From positions 1 through 64,000 of the forward strand of contig NZ_JAVFVT010000040.1 of assembly GCF_030929555.1 (NCBI RefSeq): a stretch of DNA of 64,000 nt. Reading direction: 5' to 3'. Shown here one piece after another: positions 7,808-17,357 of this stretch. The notes below the pieces were generated by a model. The model was not told where the DNA came from, did no database searches, and saw nothing but the letters and a program-made list of their open reading frames with translations. Within the stretch, counting starts at the first letter, position 1, and each line of letters opens with the position of its first letter. Source of the stretch: Paenibacillus sp. LHD-117. GTDB lineage: Bacteria > Bacillota > Bacilli > Paenibacillales > Paenibacillaceae. Made by a program: the position numbers and the translations under genes.

Positions 7808-9196
7808 ATGAAAGCTATGAAACTGGTATTTATTTGTTCGCTCGTCATGCTGCTTCTGGCGGCCTGCGGTTCCGGCAACGGCAACCAATCGGGCGAGGGC
7901 GACAAGCCGGCAGCAACGAACCAGGGGAGCGGCAACGAAGGCAAGCAGGAGGGAGAGGAGAAGCCTCAGGACAAGGTCACGGTCAAGTACTATACCTGGG
8001 CGAACGGCGTTACTTGGGAGAACATCCAAAAGATCGCGGGCAACTTCGAGACGGCAAATCCTGCCATCGACGTGGAGCCTATCCAGTTGGTAGATAACGG
8101 CAACAGCACGGACTTCTACAAGAAGCTGGATATCATGGCCGCGACGGGCGAGCCGATCGACGTCGTCCAGTTCTCCAACGTCGACTTTATCGTCGAGCGT
8201 GCGGCCCGCGGGGTGCTCGAGCCGCTGGACGACTTCCTGGCGAAGGATAAGATCGACGCTTCCAAGGAATTTTACGTAAGCCCGAGCTACGACGGCAAGA
8301 TGTACGGCATTCAAGACATGGCTTCGCCTTGGCTCATTGCGCTCAACAAAAGCGCTCTGGACGAAGCGGGCTTGCCGGTGCCGGAGTGGGGCTGGACATG
8401 GGACGACTTCCGCGAATACGCGAAGAAGCTGACCAAAGGCAAAGGCCAAGACAAACAGTACGGCGCCTACTTCCATACCTGGGGCGAATACGTCAACCTC
8501 ATCACGTATACGGAGAAACCACACCCGTATTTGAATGCCGATAAAAGCCCGATTTTCGGCGACGAAAGCTACAAGCAATTTTTTGAGCTGCGCCGCGCGA
8601 TGGAGCAAGAAGACAAGTCGGTGAAGCCGTTCTCCGACATCGTGGGAGCGAAGCTGCATTACGCGACGGAGTTTCTGAACGGCGACGCGGCGATGATTCC
8701 GACGGCTACTTTCATCCTGGGCATGATCGCGGACAAAGAGAAATACCCGCACGACTTCCAGACGGTGTTCGCGCCGCTGCCGCGCTCGTCCGAGGAAGTC
8801 GAGATCGGTTTATCTTATATCGGCGGCAACTTCCTCTCGGTCGGCGCAACGTCGGAGCATAAGGAAGAATCGTACCAATTCATTCGCTACATGGCGCAGC
8901 AGACGGACGTCATCCGCGATTTCCCAGGCTCCAGAAGCATCGACGGCGCTACGGTGACCAAGGCGTTGATCGGCGACAACGGCAATCTGATCGACGAAGC
9001 GTCGCTGATCGCGACCGCGTTCGACGGCAGAGTGAAGACGATTTACGACGCGAACTACACGACGGGCTACGCGAGCCAGCTGAAGAAAGTGATCGAAGAC
9101 GGCTTCAGCGGTTATATTCTGGATAACAAGTCGGCGGAGGATGCGCAGGCCGCCATGACGGAAGCCGCGAAGACGGTAATCGAATCCGCAAAATAA
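7808..9196 (+). CDS. Sugar-binding lipoprotein of an ABC transporter (family 1)
   Basis: 462 residues. The N-terminus MKAMKLVFICSLVMLLLAAC is a lipoprotein signal with lipobox LLAAC, so Cys20 should carry the lipid. A Gly/Asn/Glu-rich linker follows, then a two-lobed binding domain of the UgpB/MalE type (WGWTWDDFREYAKKL, NGDAAMIPTATF). It should capture an oligosaccharide outside the membrane for the two permeases upstream. AGGGGG lies 10 bases before ATG 7808. A terminator follows. Confidence 0.93.
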   Translation: MKAMKLVFICSLVMLLLAACGSGNGNQSGEGDKPAATNQGSGNEGKQEGEEKPQDKVTVKYYTWANGVTWENIQKIAGNFETANPAIDVEPIQLVDNGNSTDFYKKLDIMAATGEPIDVVQFSNVDFIVERAARGVLEPLDDFLAKDKIDASKEFYVSPSYDGKMYGIQDMASPWLIALNKSALDEAGLPVPEWGWTWDDFREYAKKLTKGKGQDKQYGAYFHTWGEYVNLITYTEKPHPYLNADKSPIFGDESYKQFFELRRAMEQEDKSVKPFSDIVGAKLHYATEFLNGDAAMIPTATFILGMIADKEKYPHDFQTVFAPLPRSSEEVEIGLSYIGGNFLSVGATSEHKEESYQFIRYMAQQTDVIRDFPGSRSIDGATVTKALIGDNGNLIDEASLIATAFDGRVKTIYDANYTTGYASQLKKVIEDGFSGYILDNKSAEDAQAAMTEAAKTVIESAK

Positions 9197-9206
9197 TAGT
9201 AGGGCG

Positions 9207-9232
9207 AAAAGGCGACCGGTCGGTTGCCTTTT
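9207..9232 (+). terminator. Intrinsic terminator after the binding-protein gene
   Basis: AAAAGGCGACCG and CGGTTGCCTTTT form a 12-base stem (one G-U pair) with a two-base apex, ending in TTTT. It separates transporter genes from the sensor pair, so read-through may set the level of the latter. Confidence 0.7.
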
Positions 9233-9314
9233 CCTCCTGTTTTCTCCAAAAGGACGCCGATGGCGTGTCGGCCTGTCCCCATTTACAATAGAGGTATCAG
9301 CTAGGGGGATGACA

Positions 9315-11042
9315 ATGCGCAGGCTATCCATGGGTTCTTTTTATATCCGCAATCAATTGTCGATGTTTCTGTTTATCATCGTTCCGCTCGCGGCCGTGTC
9401 GGCCATGACTTATTTCGTCATTAAGGACGTGGTCATCGATAAGGTCCAGAGCTCCCGGCAGAACGTGTTGGACGTCATGGCGATGGATCTGAGCAAAAAC
9501 ATCGAAGACATTATTTACGCGACCAATCTGTTCAGTTATCCTCACAGCGCGTCATACGGCGATCTGCTCGCGTTCAGGGATGTCGGCAAGCTGGCCTCGG
9601 GCGCAGAATACAAACGATATAACCGGATAACGGAGCTGCTGGATCTCGCGTTCTCCAAGACGACGGGGCTTGATGCCCGCGTGATTTACGTCAATCGGGG
9701 ACATCTCCCGATCTCGCTCGCCGGAGTCGAAGAGAGCGAGAATCGCGCGCTTCTTCGGGAACTGGAGCGGCAAGTCGACGACGCATGGATTCGGAAGGCG
9801 AGCCCGAGCCGGATTTATTGGATGGACATTTCCTCGGGAGAGCAATCCTACTCTTTTTTCGTGAAGGCAGTAAAGGGCGAGGGCGGCGAATATTTCGGCG
9901 TGTTGTACGTTGGTCTTCCGCATTCGTATTTCGACAAGTTGTTTGGCGGAGTCGGAACGGGAACGATCGAGCTTCGGGAGGAGTCGGGCGAGACGATCTA
10001 CCGGCTGGCGTCGGATTCGGGGGAACGGGAGGGAGATGCGATCGAGCTGGCCGCTTCCGTGGCGAAGACGGGGTGGAAGCTGACGCATCGGTTCTCGTCG
10101 GCGGAGATGACGGATCAGATTACTCGGACGTTCAAGCTCTATGCGATGTTTCTATCGGTCTTCGTACTTGTGTTTATTCTCATCTCGATCGCGTTGTCGA
10201 GGCGTCTGCACCGTCCGCTCTTCAAGCTCAAAAATACGGCGGAGCAATTCGGCGGAGGCAACCGCCTCGTCCGGTTTCCAGTGAAGGGCAACGACGAGTT
10301 CGCCGTCATGGGGCGCGCCTTCAACACGATGCTGGATCAAATTAATGAGCTCATTGCTAGCGTCGAACAGGAGCAAGAGGAGAAACGGGTGATCGAGCTT
10401 CAGGCTCTGTTCTCCCAAATCCAGCCGCATTTCTTGCTCAATACGCTTAATTCCATCAAATGCGAGCTGTATCTCGCAGGGGATATGGTCCGCAGCAAGC
10501 ACATCGATTCGTTGATGAGCCTGCTGCGCGCCTATATGCGAATGAACGAGAACAGCACCCTGAAGCAGGAGTGCAAGCTTCTCCAGGATTACGTGGACAT
10601 CATGAAAGTGCGCAGCGGCCTGCAAATTCGGCTTGTCATCGAGCTGCCGGCCGAATTGGAGAACTTCGAGGTGCCGAGGCTGATCCTGCAGCCGTTCGTC
10701 GAGAACGCGATCATCCATGGTTTCTCGGACTTGCCGCCGGAGGCCGTCATTGGCGTCGGAATCAGCGCCAACGACCGCTTGTTGACGGTCGGCGTAACCG
10801 ACAACGGCGTCGGCATGGATTCCGCGGAAACCGAGAAGCTTAATGCCAGGCTCGAATCTGAGGACCTTGGCGAAGAAAACAAGGGCGTCGGCCTCGCGAA
10901 TACGCTGAGAAGATTAAGGCTGACTTACGGGGCGGGCGTAAGGCTTCTTGCAGAGAAGAGCAAGGGCGCCGGCATGTCGTTCACGTTAACGATTCCGCAA
11001 TACAGCTTGGACGTGGAAGGAGATAAACGCGATGGTTTATGA
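9315..11042 (+). CDS. YesM-type sensor histidine kinase
   Basis: Two membrane segments (about 13-33 and 275-297) flank an extracellular sensor domain. A HAMP linker follows, then the His_kinase domain with QIQPHFLLNTLNSIK (phospho-acceptor His near 372), and a HATPase with the N box LQPFVENAIIHG and glycine boxes. It should sense an extracellular carbohydrate or the loaded binding protein and phosphorylate the regulator overlapping its 3' end by 11 bases. ATG 9315 is chosen because the GGGGG is 6 bases away; ATG 9309 would touch it. Confidence 0.93.
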   Translation: MRRLSMGSFYIRNQLSMFLFIIVPLAAVSAMTYFVIKDVVIDKVQSSRQNVLDVMAMDLSKNIEDIIYATNLFSYPHSASYGDLLAFRDVGKLASGAEYKRYNRITELLDLAFSKTTGLDARVIYVNRGHLPISLAGVEESENRALLRELERQVDDAWIRKASPSRIYWMDISSGEQSYSFFVKAVKGEGGEYFGVLYVGLPHSYFDKLFGGVGTGTIELREESGETIYRLASDSGEREGDAIELAASVAKTGWKLTHRFSSAEMTDQITRTFKLYAMFLSVFVLVFILISIALSRRLHRPLFKLKNTAEQFGGGNRLVRFPVKGNDEFAVMGRAFNTMLDQINELIASVEQEQEEKRVIELQALFSQIQPHFLLNTLNSIKCELYLAGDMVRSKHIDSLMSLLRAYMRMNENSTLKQECKLLQDYVDIMKVRSGLQIRLVIELPAELENFEVPRLILQPFVENAIIHGFSDLPPEAVIGVGISANDRLLTVGVTDNGVGMDSAETEKLNARLESEDLGEENKGVGLANTLRRLRLTYGAGVRLLAEKSKGAGMSFTLTIPQYSLDVEGDKRDGL

Positions 11043-12609
11043 CGTGATGCTGGTGGACGACGATTATCCGATGCTTAAATTTTTGGAGCGGGTTCTTCCA
11101 TGGGAGGAGCACGGTCTGCGGCTAGCCGGTTCGGCTTTAACCAGCCAGAAGGCGCTGGAGCTGTTCAAGGAGAAGAACCCGCAAATCGTCATATCGGATA
11201 TCGGGCTTCCTCATATGGACGGCATCGAGCTAACCGCCGAAATGAAGCGGCTGAAGCCGGAGCTGCGCGTCATCTTCCTGACCTGCCACGAAGATTTCCA
11301 TTATGCGCGGAAAGCGATCGGGGTCGGTGCGGACGATTATTTGATCAAGGACGAGCTGACTCCGGAGAAGCTGAGCGACAGCTTGAACAAGTCGGTCGTA
11401 TTGCTCAGCGAAACGGTCAAGCAGAAGGAACTGCTGGAGAAGCGCGTCGAAGTCCAGAGGAACAAGGATGTGTTGAAGCAATCCTTTATGAACCGGATCA
11501 AATCGGGCGAGACGTCCGATTCCGTCAGGCAGCTGGGTCTCCGAATCGGCATCGATTGGAACAAACCGCAGTTTATCGCCGGGATCCTCCGGATGGATTA
11601 CGCTTCATTCATTCGGCAATACGCGCTGAAGGATCTGAAGCTGATCCGGTACGCTTTGTCCAACATCATGGATGATTTCGCGGAAGCGAAAGAAGGCCTA
11701 TCGGTCATCGGAGGGGAGGACGGCGACATCGGCATCGTTTATAACTTCGAGAATAACCTCGCCCTGAACGCGCACGGACGATTGGCCGACTTCATCAGGC
11801 AAGTAGGGGAAGCGGCAAAAAACTATATCCGAATCGAGATCCGTTTCGTTATTAGCCGTTCCTTCCAAGGGATGGAAACGATCGGCCCGATGTTCGGGAA
11901 ACTAAGGACGTTCCGGCAAGGGTGTTATTACGAGCGTAAACCCGACGCCGTTATGCGGGAATATAAAGAATTGCCGTGGCAGGAAGCGGCCTATTTCGCC
12001 TTGCAGGCCAAAACCGAATGGATGGATGCGTTCGCCAGAGTCGACGCCGCCGGACTGAAAGACATTTTGCGCCGAATCGCCCATGAAGCGGCGGAAGCGA
12101 AAGCCGATCCGGCGAAGTGGCTGGGCGATTGCTCCCAATTCATCCGGATGCTAGAGTTCGAGTCCCGATATTCGCGCGATTCGGATCTCTTCCATCAATG
12201 TCTCCTGCGATCGGGCGACCTAAACGAAACGATCGAGCTGGCGGTCGGACGAATCGAACAAATCATGGATTCGATGACCGAAGAGGCGATGGCCTTCTCG
12301 AAGACGCCGAAGCTGCAAGTGATCGAAAGCTACGTGCGCAGCCATCTGTCTGAAAATATTTCCTCCGTGAGCATGGCGAACTACCTGTTCCTGAATCCAA
12401 GCTATTTCTCCCGTTATTTCAAGAAGCTGACGGGGATGAACTACACGGACTACGTCCATCGGCTTAAGATGGGCATCGCGGCGCAGATGATGAAGAACAA
12501 GGAAGCGACCATCGAGGTCATATCGGGGAGGCTTGGGTATTCGGACCGGACCTACTTCTCCAAGGTGTTCAAGAAATACGTAGGCGTCAGTCCGAGCGAT
12601 TACAAATAG
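11032..12609 (+). CDS. YesN-type response regulator with AraC DNA-binding domain
   Basis: 525 residues: receiver at 1-125 with phospho-Asp near 56 (ISDIGLPHMDG) and conserved Lys (YLIKDE), a long middle region, and two AraC helix-turn-helix motifs at the C-terminus (SSVSMANYLFLNPSYFSRYFKK; IEVISGRLGYSDRTYFSKVFKK in two halves). Partner of the overlapping kinase; likely activates the transporter genes upstream. It ends at a stem-loop. Confidence 0.93.
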   Translation: MVYDVMLVDDDYPMLKFLERVLPWEEHGLRLAGSALTSQKALELFKEKNPQIVISDIGLPHMDGIELTAEMKRLKPELRVIFLTCHEDFHYARKAIGVGADDYLIKDELTPEKLSDSLNKSVVLLSETVKQKELLEKRVEVQRNKDVLKQSFMNRIKSGETSDSVRQLGLRIGIDWNKPQFIAGILRMDYASFIRQYALKDLKLIRYALSNIMDDFAEAKEGLSVIGGEDGDIGIVYNFENNLALNAHGRLADFIRQVGEAAKNYIRIEIRFVISRSFQGMETIGPMFGKLRTFRQGCYYERKPDAVMREYKELPWQEAAYFALQAKTEWMDAFARVDAAGLKDILRRIAHEAAEAKADPAKWLGDCSQFIRMLEFESRYSRDSDLFHQCLLRSGDLNETIELAVGRIEQIMDSMTEEAMAFSKTPKLQVIESYVRSHLSENISSVSMANYLFLNPSYFSRYFKKLTGMNYTDYVHRLKMGIAAQMMKNKEATIEVISGRLGYSDRTYFSKVFKKYVGVSPSDYK

Positions 12610-12619
12610 GTTACGCCGC

Positions 12620-12654
12620 GGAGCGGAAAGCGCAATAAAGCGTTTTGCCGCTCC
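12620..12654. terminator. Stem-loop between convergent genes
   Basis: GGAGCGG and CCGCTCC pair around an inner GCG...CGC. It lies between the converging response regulator and CBS genes. There is no clear T-run, so termination activity is uncertain. Confidence 0.45.
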
Positions 12655-12678
12655 TTGGCGAACCATCATCCCGCCGCT

Positions 12679-13119
12679 TTAATGCAAGGGGGTTGCGGGG
12701 TTTTCCGAAATTTCGCTGAGCGCTTGGCCTGCCTTTTCGTCCGTCATCTTGGCTGTAGCGAGGTCGCCGAGCGCGATGACGCCGACAAGGCGGCCGTTAT
12801 CGACTACGGGCAGCCGGCGGATCTGATGCGTGGCCATGAGCGACGCGGCTTCTTCCGCGTCCGTGTCCGGCGAGACGGTCACGGGCGATTCGCTCATCAC
12901 ATCCTGCACGGGACACGATCCGGGACGTTTCCTCGCATAACCCCGTACGACCAAATCCCTATCCGTGACCATGCCCAGCAGCTTGCCGCTGTCTCCGACC
13001 TCCACGACCGGGACGAATCCGATATCATGCTCCGCCATCATGACGGCAATTTCATGAACATTGTCTCTTAACGTGACGGTTTTCGGGTTTTTCGACATCA
13101 ATTCCTGGACCTGTTTCAA
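12679..13119 (-). CDS. Two-CBS-domain protein
   Basis: 146 residues made almost entirely of two CBS motifs: first TLRDNVHEIAVMMAEHDIGFVPVV with GMVTDRDLVVRG, second VSPDTDAEEAASLMATHQIRRLPVV with GVIALGDLA. Such pairs form a Bateman module that binds adenine nucleotides. The family includes stress-induced proteins such as YhcV. It stands alone, facing away from the next operon; no enzymatic domain is present. Confidence 0.9.
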   Translation of the reverse strand: MKQVQELMSKNPKTVTLRDNVHEIAVMMAEHDIGFVPVVEVGDSGKLLGMVTDRDLVVRGYARKRPGSCPVQDVMSESPVTVSPDTDAEEAASLMATHQIRRLPVVDNGRLVGVIALGDLATAKMTDEKAGQALSEISENPATPLH

Positions 13120-13246
13120 TCGATAAATCCTCCTATCGTTCTATCGAGTTGGACGGCATCTAAGACCTTCCTAACCTATATTGTGTGATAAGAGTCGATT
13201 CTATCCGAAAAAATCGTCAAATCCTCCATATTCCTGCATATTTCTG

Positions 13247-13275
13247 TTGAACGTTGAGAACTGCTGAAGTAAAAT
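13247..13275 (+). promoter_or_regulatory. Candidate sigma-A promoter of the GGDEF-EAL operon
   Basis: TTGAAC and TAAAAT are separated by exactly 17 bases. Transcription would start near 13282, giving a leader of about 160 bases that contains two terminator-like hairpins. No other promoter of similar quality was seen in 13120-13440. Confidence 0.5.
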
Positions 13276-13322
13276 AGATGGAAGGTACCTATAAATTCCT
13301 TTTTTTTCTGTGAAGAACCGTC

Positions 13323-13367
13323 AGCCAGAGCGACTACCCTTGTATAGTCTTTTGTGCTGGCTTTTTT
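13323..13367 (+). terminator. Terminator-like hairpin in the 5' leader
   Basis: AGCCAG (13323-13328) pairs with CTGGCT (13357-13362), with an inner GACTA/TAGTC stem, followed by TTTTTT to 13367. It lies between the candidate promoter and the GGDEF-EAL gene, so it would stop transcription of that gene unless prevented. Confidence 0.7.
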
Positions 13368-13380
13368 AAGTTGTCAGAGT

Positions 13381-13398
13381 ACGGCAAGTGCCGTTTTT
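13381..13398 (+). terminator. Second terminator-like hairpin in the same leader
   Basis: ACGGC and GCCGT pair around AAGT and run into TTTTT (13394-13398). It follows the first hairpin by 14 bases and is about 40 bases before the start codon. Confidence 0.6.
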
Positions 13399-13440
13399 AC
13401 TTGATTTCATAGAGATGGATCGTTGGAAGTGAGGATTATG

Positions 13441-15675
13441 ATGAATAACGAGATTTGGCTGCGGCAATCGCAAGACAGGTGCTATAGGCTCGGAATTAAT
13501 CCGGGTGTCGTGCCTGCGTTTTCGACCGTGTTGACGGAAGCGGAACTAGCAAGCAAGAGAATGGAATACGAGGAGATCTTGTCCGTCATTAATTTTTTCG
13601 TGAACAAGATGCTGGAGCTGATGAAGGGCTTGCCGCTCCTGATCTTGATCTCGGACGAGAACGGATGCATTCTCGAGATGGCGGGAGACGAGACGATCAA
13701 GACCATCGTCAGCCAATCCGGGATTCGAGTGGGACTGGTCTTCACGGAGCAGGAGGCGGGCACGAACAGCATCAATCTGGCGCTGGACCACCGCGAGCCG
13801 TTCCAACTGATCGGGAGAGACCACTACTTTCATTTCCTGGAAGCCAGCGCCTGTTATTCCGTCCCGTTCCAATACACGGATGTCAGCAACCTTCTCGGCA
13901 CAATCACGATCATGACTACGATCGACCAGCATAATCCGTTCCTGCTTGCCATGTTATGCACGGTCGTGGATTCCATCGAGAGAGAGCTTCTCCTCAAGAA
14001 ACAGAACAGAAGGCTGCATATTTTGAACCAGGTCGTGATCGAGACGACAAGGAACGGAATCATCATTACCGACCGCGACGGCAAAATTACGGAATATAAC
14101 CAGTTCGCCGAATACATCACCGATCTGAAGAAGCAAGACGTCCTTCACAAGTCGATCGTCGAGCTGAAGATCAGCCAATATATAAATGAAGTTCTCCATT
14201 ACGGCATCGTTTATGAGGATATGGAGATCAGCATCAAGCAGAAGAGTCAGGACGAGAAGCTGGTCTGCCTGTTCGACGCCTTCCCGATCTACGACCAGAA
14301 CGGCACCATTATGGGAGCTTTCGCCCAGTTCCGCGACATTACGGAGCGATCCAAGGCGGAGAAACAAATCAACCATTTGGCCTATCACGACGATCTGACC
14401 GGATTGCCTAACCGGCGTTTTTTCACGCAGCACTTGAACAAGCTGCTGGATTCGCAAGAAGGAGAGAGAAACCCGTTCGGCCTTATGTTCCTGGATCTCG
14501 ACAGCTTCAAGAAAATCAACGACAATCTGGGCCATAACAACGGAGACGCGCTGCTTAAGCTGGTCGCGGGCAGACTGAAGAACTGCTGCCGCACGTCTAA
14601 ACATTTTGTATCGCGAATGGGCGGAGACGAATTCACCATCGTGGTCAAGGACATGAAGAACCAAGAAGAGATTATTGAGGTCGCGGATAACATCATCAAG
14701 GCGTTCGAAGTGCCGTTCGTGGTTGAGGACTACGAATTCTATATCACGGCAAGCATCGGCATCGCGTTCTACCCGCAGGACGGCACGGATGCGGAGACGC
14801 TGATGAAACGGGCGGATATCGCGATGTACCTCGCCAAGGACAGCGGAAAAAACAATTATGCCGTCTATAAGGCCGCCAAGAGCAGCATCGGCATGGAGCA
14901 GCTCACGCTGGAGAACTCCATTCGCAAGGCGCTTCAGAACAATGAGTTCGTTCTGCATTACCAGCCTCAGATCGAATTGGAGACCGGCCTGATCATCGGC
15001 ACGGAAGCTTTGATCCGTTGGAACCATCCGACGCTGGGTCTCGTGTCGCCTTCCAAGTTCATTCCGATCGCCGAAGAGACCGGTCTGATCGTGCCGATCG
15101 GCGAATGGGTCTTGCGGACCGCATGCAAGCAGAACAAGCAGTGGATCGATCAGGGCGTCACGCCTATGAAGATATCGGTGAATCTCTCGACCCGCCAATT
15201 CCTGAAGAGGGACCTGGTCGACACCGTTCAGAGGATTCTTGTCGAGACGGGCCTTGATCCTGGATTATTGGAGCTCGAAATAACCGAATCGATGACGATG
15301 GACGTCGACTTTGCCATCGAAGTGCTGGGGGAGCTGAAGAAGCTCGGCATTCACGTCTGCATCGACGACTTCGGCACCGGCTACAGCAACTTGTATTATT
15401 TGAAGTTATTCTCGATCGACCGGCTTAAGATCGACCAATCTTTTGTACGGGACATTATGACCGATTCGATCGATGCCGACATTGTGTCTACGATCATCGC
15501 CATGGCTTACAACTTGGGAATTGACGTTATTGCGGAAGGCGTGGAGACGGAGGACCAACTGAATTATTTGAAACGATTGAGATGCCGAGAGGTGCAGGGG
15601 TATTACTTTCATCGTCCGCTGCCCGCCGAGCAACTGAATCGAATCTTAAAGCCTTACGGCTATTACGAGTTTTGA
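13441..15675 (+). CDS. GAF(AcoR-like)-PAS-GGDEF-EAL cyclic di-GMP protein
   Basis: About 744 residues. The N-terminal 200 resemble the GAF module of AcoR-type activators (EAGTNSINLALDHREPFQLI, then GRDHYF). A PAS domain sits at about 205-310, a GGDEF at about 320-480 with intact RMGGDEF, and an EAL at about 495-740 with intact TEALIRWNHP, DDFGTGYSN, KIDQSFV and EGVETEDQL. Both synthesis and breakdown of cyclic di-GMP are possible; which dominates cannot be read. ATG 13441 is 6 bases from GTGAGG; ATG 13438 is the alternative. The next gene starts 13 bases after the stop, so the two are co-transcribed. The leader carries two terminator-like hairpins. Confidence 0.92.
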   Translation: MNNEIWLRQSQDRCYRLGINPGVVPAFSTVLTEAELASKRMEYEEILSVINFFVNKMLELMKGLPLLILISDENGCILEMAGDETIKTIVSQSGIRVGLVFTEQEAGTNSINLALDHREPFQLIGRDHYFHFLEASACYSVPFQYTDVSNLLGTITIMTTIDQHNPFLLAMLCTVVDSIERELLLKKQNRRLHILNQVVIETTRNGIIITDRDGKITEYNQFAEYITDLKKQDVLHKSIVELKISQYINEVLHYGIVYEDMEISIKQKSQDEKLVCLFDAFPIYDQNGTIMGAFAQFRDITERSKAEKQINHLAYHDDLTGLPNRRFFTQHLNKLLDSQEGERNPFGLMFLDLDSFKKINDNLGHNNGDALLKLVAGRLKNCCRTSKHFVSRMGGDEFTIVVKDMKNQEEIIEVADNIIKAFEVPFVVEDYEFYITASIGIAFYPQDGTDAETLMKRADIAMYLAKDSGKNNYAVYKAAKSSIGMEQLTLENSIRKALQNNEFVLHYQPQIELETGLIIGTEALIRWNHPTLGLVSPSKFIPIAEETGLIVPIGEWVLRTACKQNKQWIDQGVTPMKISVNLSTRQFLKRDLVDTVQRILVETGLDPGLLELEITESMTMDVDFAIEVLGELKKLGIHVCIDDFGTGYSNLYYLKLFSIDRLKIDQSFVRDIMTDSIDADIVSTIIAMAYNLGIDVIAEGVETEDQLNYLKRLRCREVQGYYFHRPLPAEQLNRILKPYGYYEF

Positions 15676-15688
15676 TGAAGGAGACAAA

Positions 15689-17332
15689 ATGAAAAAAAAG
15701 CTATATTCGATTATCGTAGAGCACTTCAAACGCTGGGGAGTCAAACATGTTTTCGGCATTCCCGGCAAGTCGATTTCGCCGCTGATGCTGGAGCTCGAGA
15801 GCCAGGAAATCAAGTACGTGCTTGGACGCCACGAGACGGGCTGCGGCTTCGAAGCGTCCGGTTATGCGCTGGGCAGCGGAACGGTAGGCGTAGCCATCGC
15901 GACATCCGGTCCCGGAGGCACGAATATGATAACGGCTGCGGGACAAGCGAAAGAATTCGGGCTTCCCGTCCTATTCATTACGGGCCAGCCTTCCATGCAG
16001 GATACGGGCAAAGCGCTTAGCCAAGATTCCAGCCAATTCGGAATGGATCTGGTGAAGATGTTCGAGCCGGTCACGCTGTTCAGCGCCCGCGTCGAGCGAG
16101 GCGATCTGCTTCCGCTTTACTTGAAACATGCCATCGAGCGTGCCTATTACGGAGAGAAAGGTCCTGTCCACTTATGCATCCCGTTCGACGTGCTGATGGA
16201 AGAGATCGAGGAATTCCGGGTGCCGCTTCCGGAATACGCTTCGCCGGTCGTAGCGCGGAGCGTGGACAGAGCGGTAACGATGCTGAACCAAGCGAACCGT
16301 CCCGTGTTATTCCTGGGCAAAGGCGCCATTATGGCGGAAGCGTTCGAGGAGATCCGGATGATCGCCGAACATTGGCGCATCCCCGTCGTAACGGCTCCGG
16401 GGGGCAAGAGCGCCTTTCCTTCCACTCATCCGCTGTGCCACGGCGGGTATGGGCTTGGCGGTTCGCCGGTCGCGATGGACTATATGGTGTCAGGCATCGA
16501 TCTGATGATCGTGATCGGCAGCAAGCTTTGCGACATGCAGCTGTCGGGCTTTACGGATGAGATGAAGCCGAAGCAGATGCTGCAATTCGAATACGATTTG
16601 ACGTTCGCGGGCAAGTCGGTGGATGTATATACGGAGATCGTGCTTGGCGATCTGAAGTCCAACCTTCGGCAAGTGATCGAAGCGGCCGGCGCCGAAGGGC
16701 GTCCGAACGAATATAAGCTGCGTCCGCTGCCGCAGTATGATGCGGACAGGTACCATGGGAAGATCATGCAGGCAGGCGAATCGTTCCGCGCGCTGCGCGC
16801 TTCCCTGCCCGAAGACGCGCTTATGTTCGGCGATGCGGGAAGCCATTCCTTCTATGCCGTGCAGCATCTGGAGATGCCGCAAGTCGGAACGTTCTATTTC
16901 GATGAAGTGTTCATCGCCATGGGAGCGGCCATCGGCTATTCGATCGGCGCGAAGATCGCATGCCCGGACAGGCCTGTGGTTTGCATTACAGGAGATGGCT
17001 GCATTCTGATGCAAGGTACTGAAATTTCGACGGCGGTCAATCACGGCGTTCCCGTTATCTTCTTCGTCCTGAATAACGGACGGTTGGACATGGTAGACAA
17101 AGGCATGTCATACAATACCGGCCGTTCGGTGGGAGCCGTCTACGAGCATCCGCTCGATGTCAGCGGATTTGCGATGTCCATGGGCGCATCCGCGTATCGC
17201 TGCCACCATCCAAGGGATATTCAAGAAGCAGTCCAAGCGGCTTTAACGTCTAGCGGCCCTACCGTCATCGAAGTGATGGTCGACCCGCAAGAAATTCCGC
17301 CGATTCTGACACGGCTGCTGACGATGGCTTGA
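15689..17332 (+). CDS. Thiamine diphosphate-dependent enzyme, acetolactate synthase superfamily
   Basis: 547 residues with the three-domain layout of the family. The conserved Glu near 49 lies in LGRHETGCG; the central domain carries FLGKGA; the TPP-binding motif starts at GDG (435-437) and ends at VLNNGR. These proteins decarboxylate or condense 2-oxo acids. The sequence does not look like a standard IlvB: spacing and residues in the substrate pocket differ, and no small IlvN subunit follows. Candidates include benzoylformate decarboxylase-like or sulfoacetaldehyde acetyltransferase-like enzymes. GAAGGAGAC precedes the ATG. It shares an operon with a cyclic di-GMP protein and a CMD-family protein. 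Confidence 0.85.
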   Translation: MKKKLYSIIVEHFKRWGVKHVFGIPGKSISPLMLELESQEIKYVLGRHETGCGFEASGYALGSGTVGVAIATSGPGGTNMITAAGQAKEFGLPVLFITGQPSMQDTGKALSQDSSQFGMDLVKMFEPVTLFSARVERGDLLPLYLKHAIERAYYGEKGPVHLCIPFDVLMEEIEEFRVPLPEYASPVVARSVDRAVTMLNQANRPVLFLGKGAIMAEAFEEIRMIAEHWRIPVVTAPGGKSAFPSTHPLCHGGYGLGGSPVAMDYMVSGIDLMIVIGSKLCDMQLSGFTDEMKPKQMLQFEYDLTFAGKSVDVYTEIVLGDLKSNLRQVIEAAGAEGRPNEYKLRPLPQYDADRYHGKIMQAGESFRALRASLPEDALMFGDAGSHSFYAVQHLEMPQVGTFYFDEVFIAMGAAIGYSIGAKIACPDRPVVCITGDGCILMQGTEISTAVNHGVPVIFFVLNNGRLDMVDKGMSYNTGRSVGAVYEHPLDVSGFAMSMGASAYRCHHPRDIQEAVQAALTSSGPTVIEVMVDPQEIPPILTRLLTMA

Positions 17333-17357
17333 TTGCAACAGAAACGGGAGGAAAGCA

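Noticed and set aside
13282-13440. Cyclic di-GMP riboswitch in the GGDEF-EAL leader
   Set aside because: The conserved motifs of the GEMM-I and type II aptamers are not visible and the space before the first hairpin is too short.
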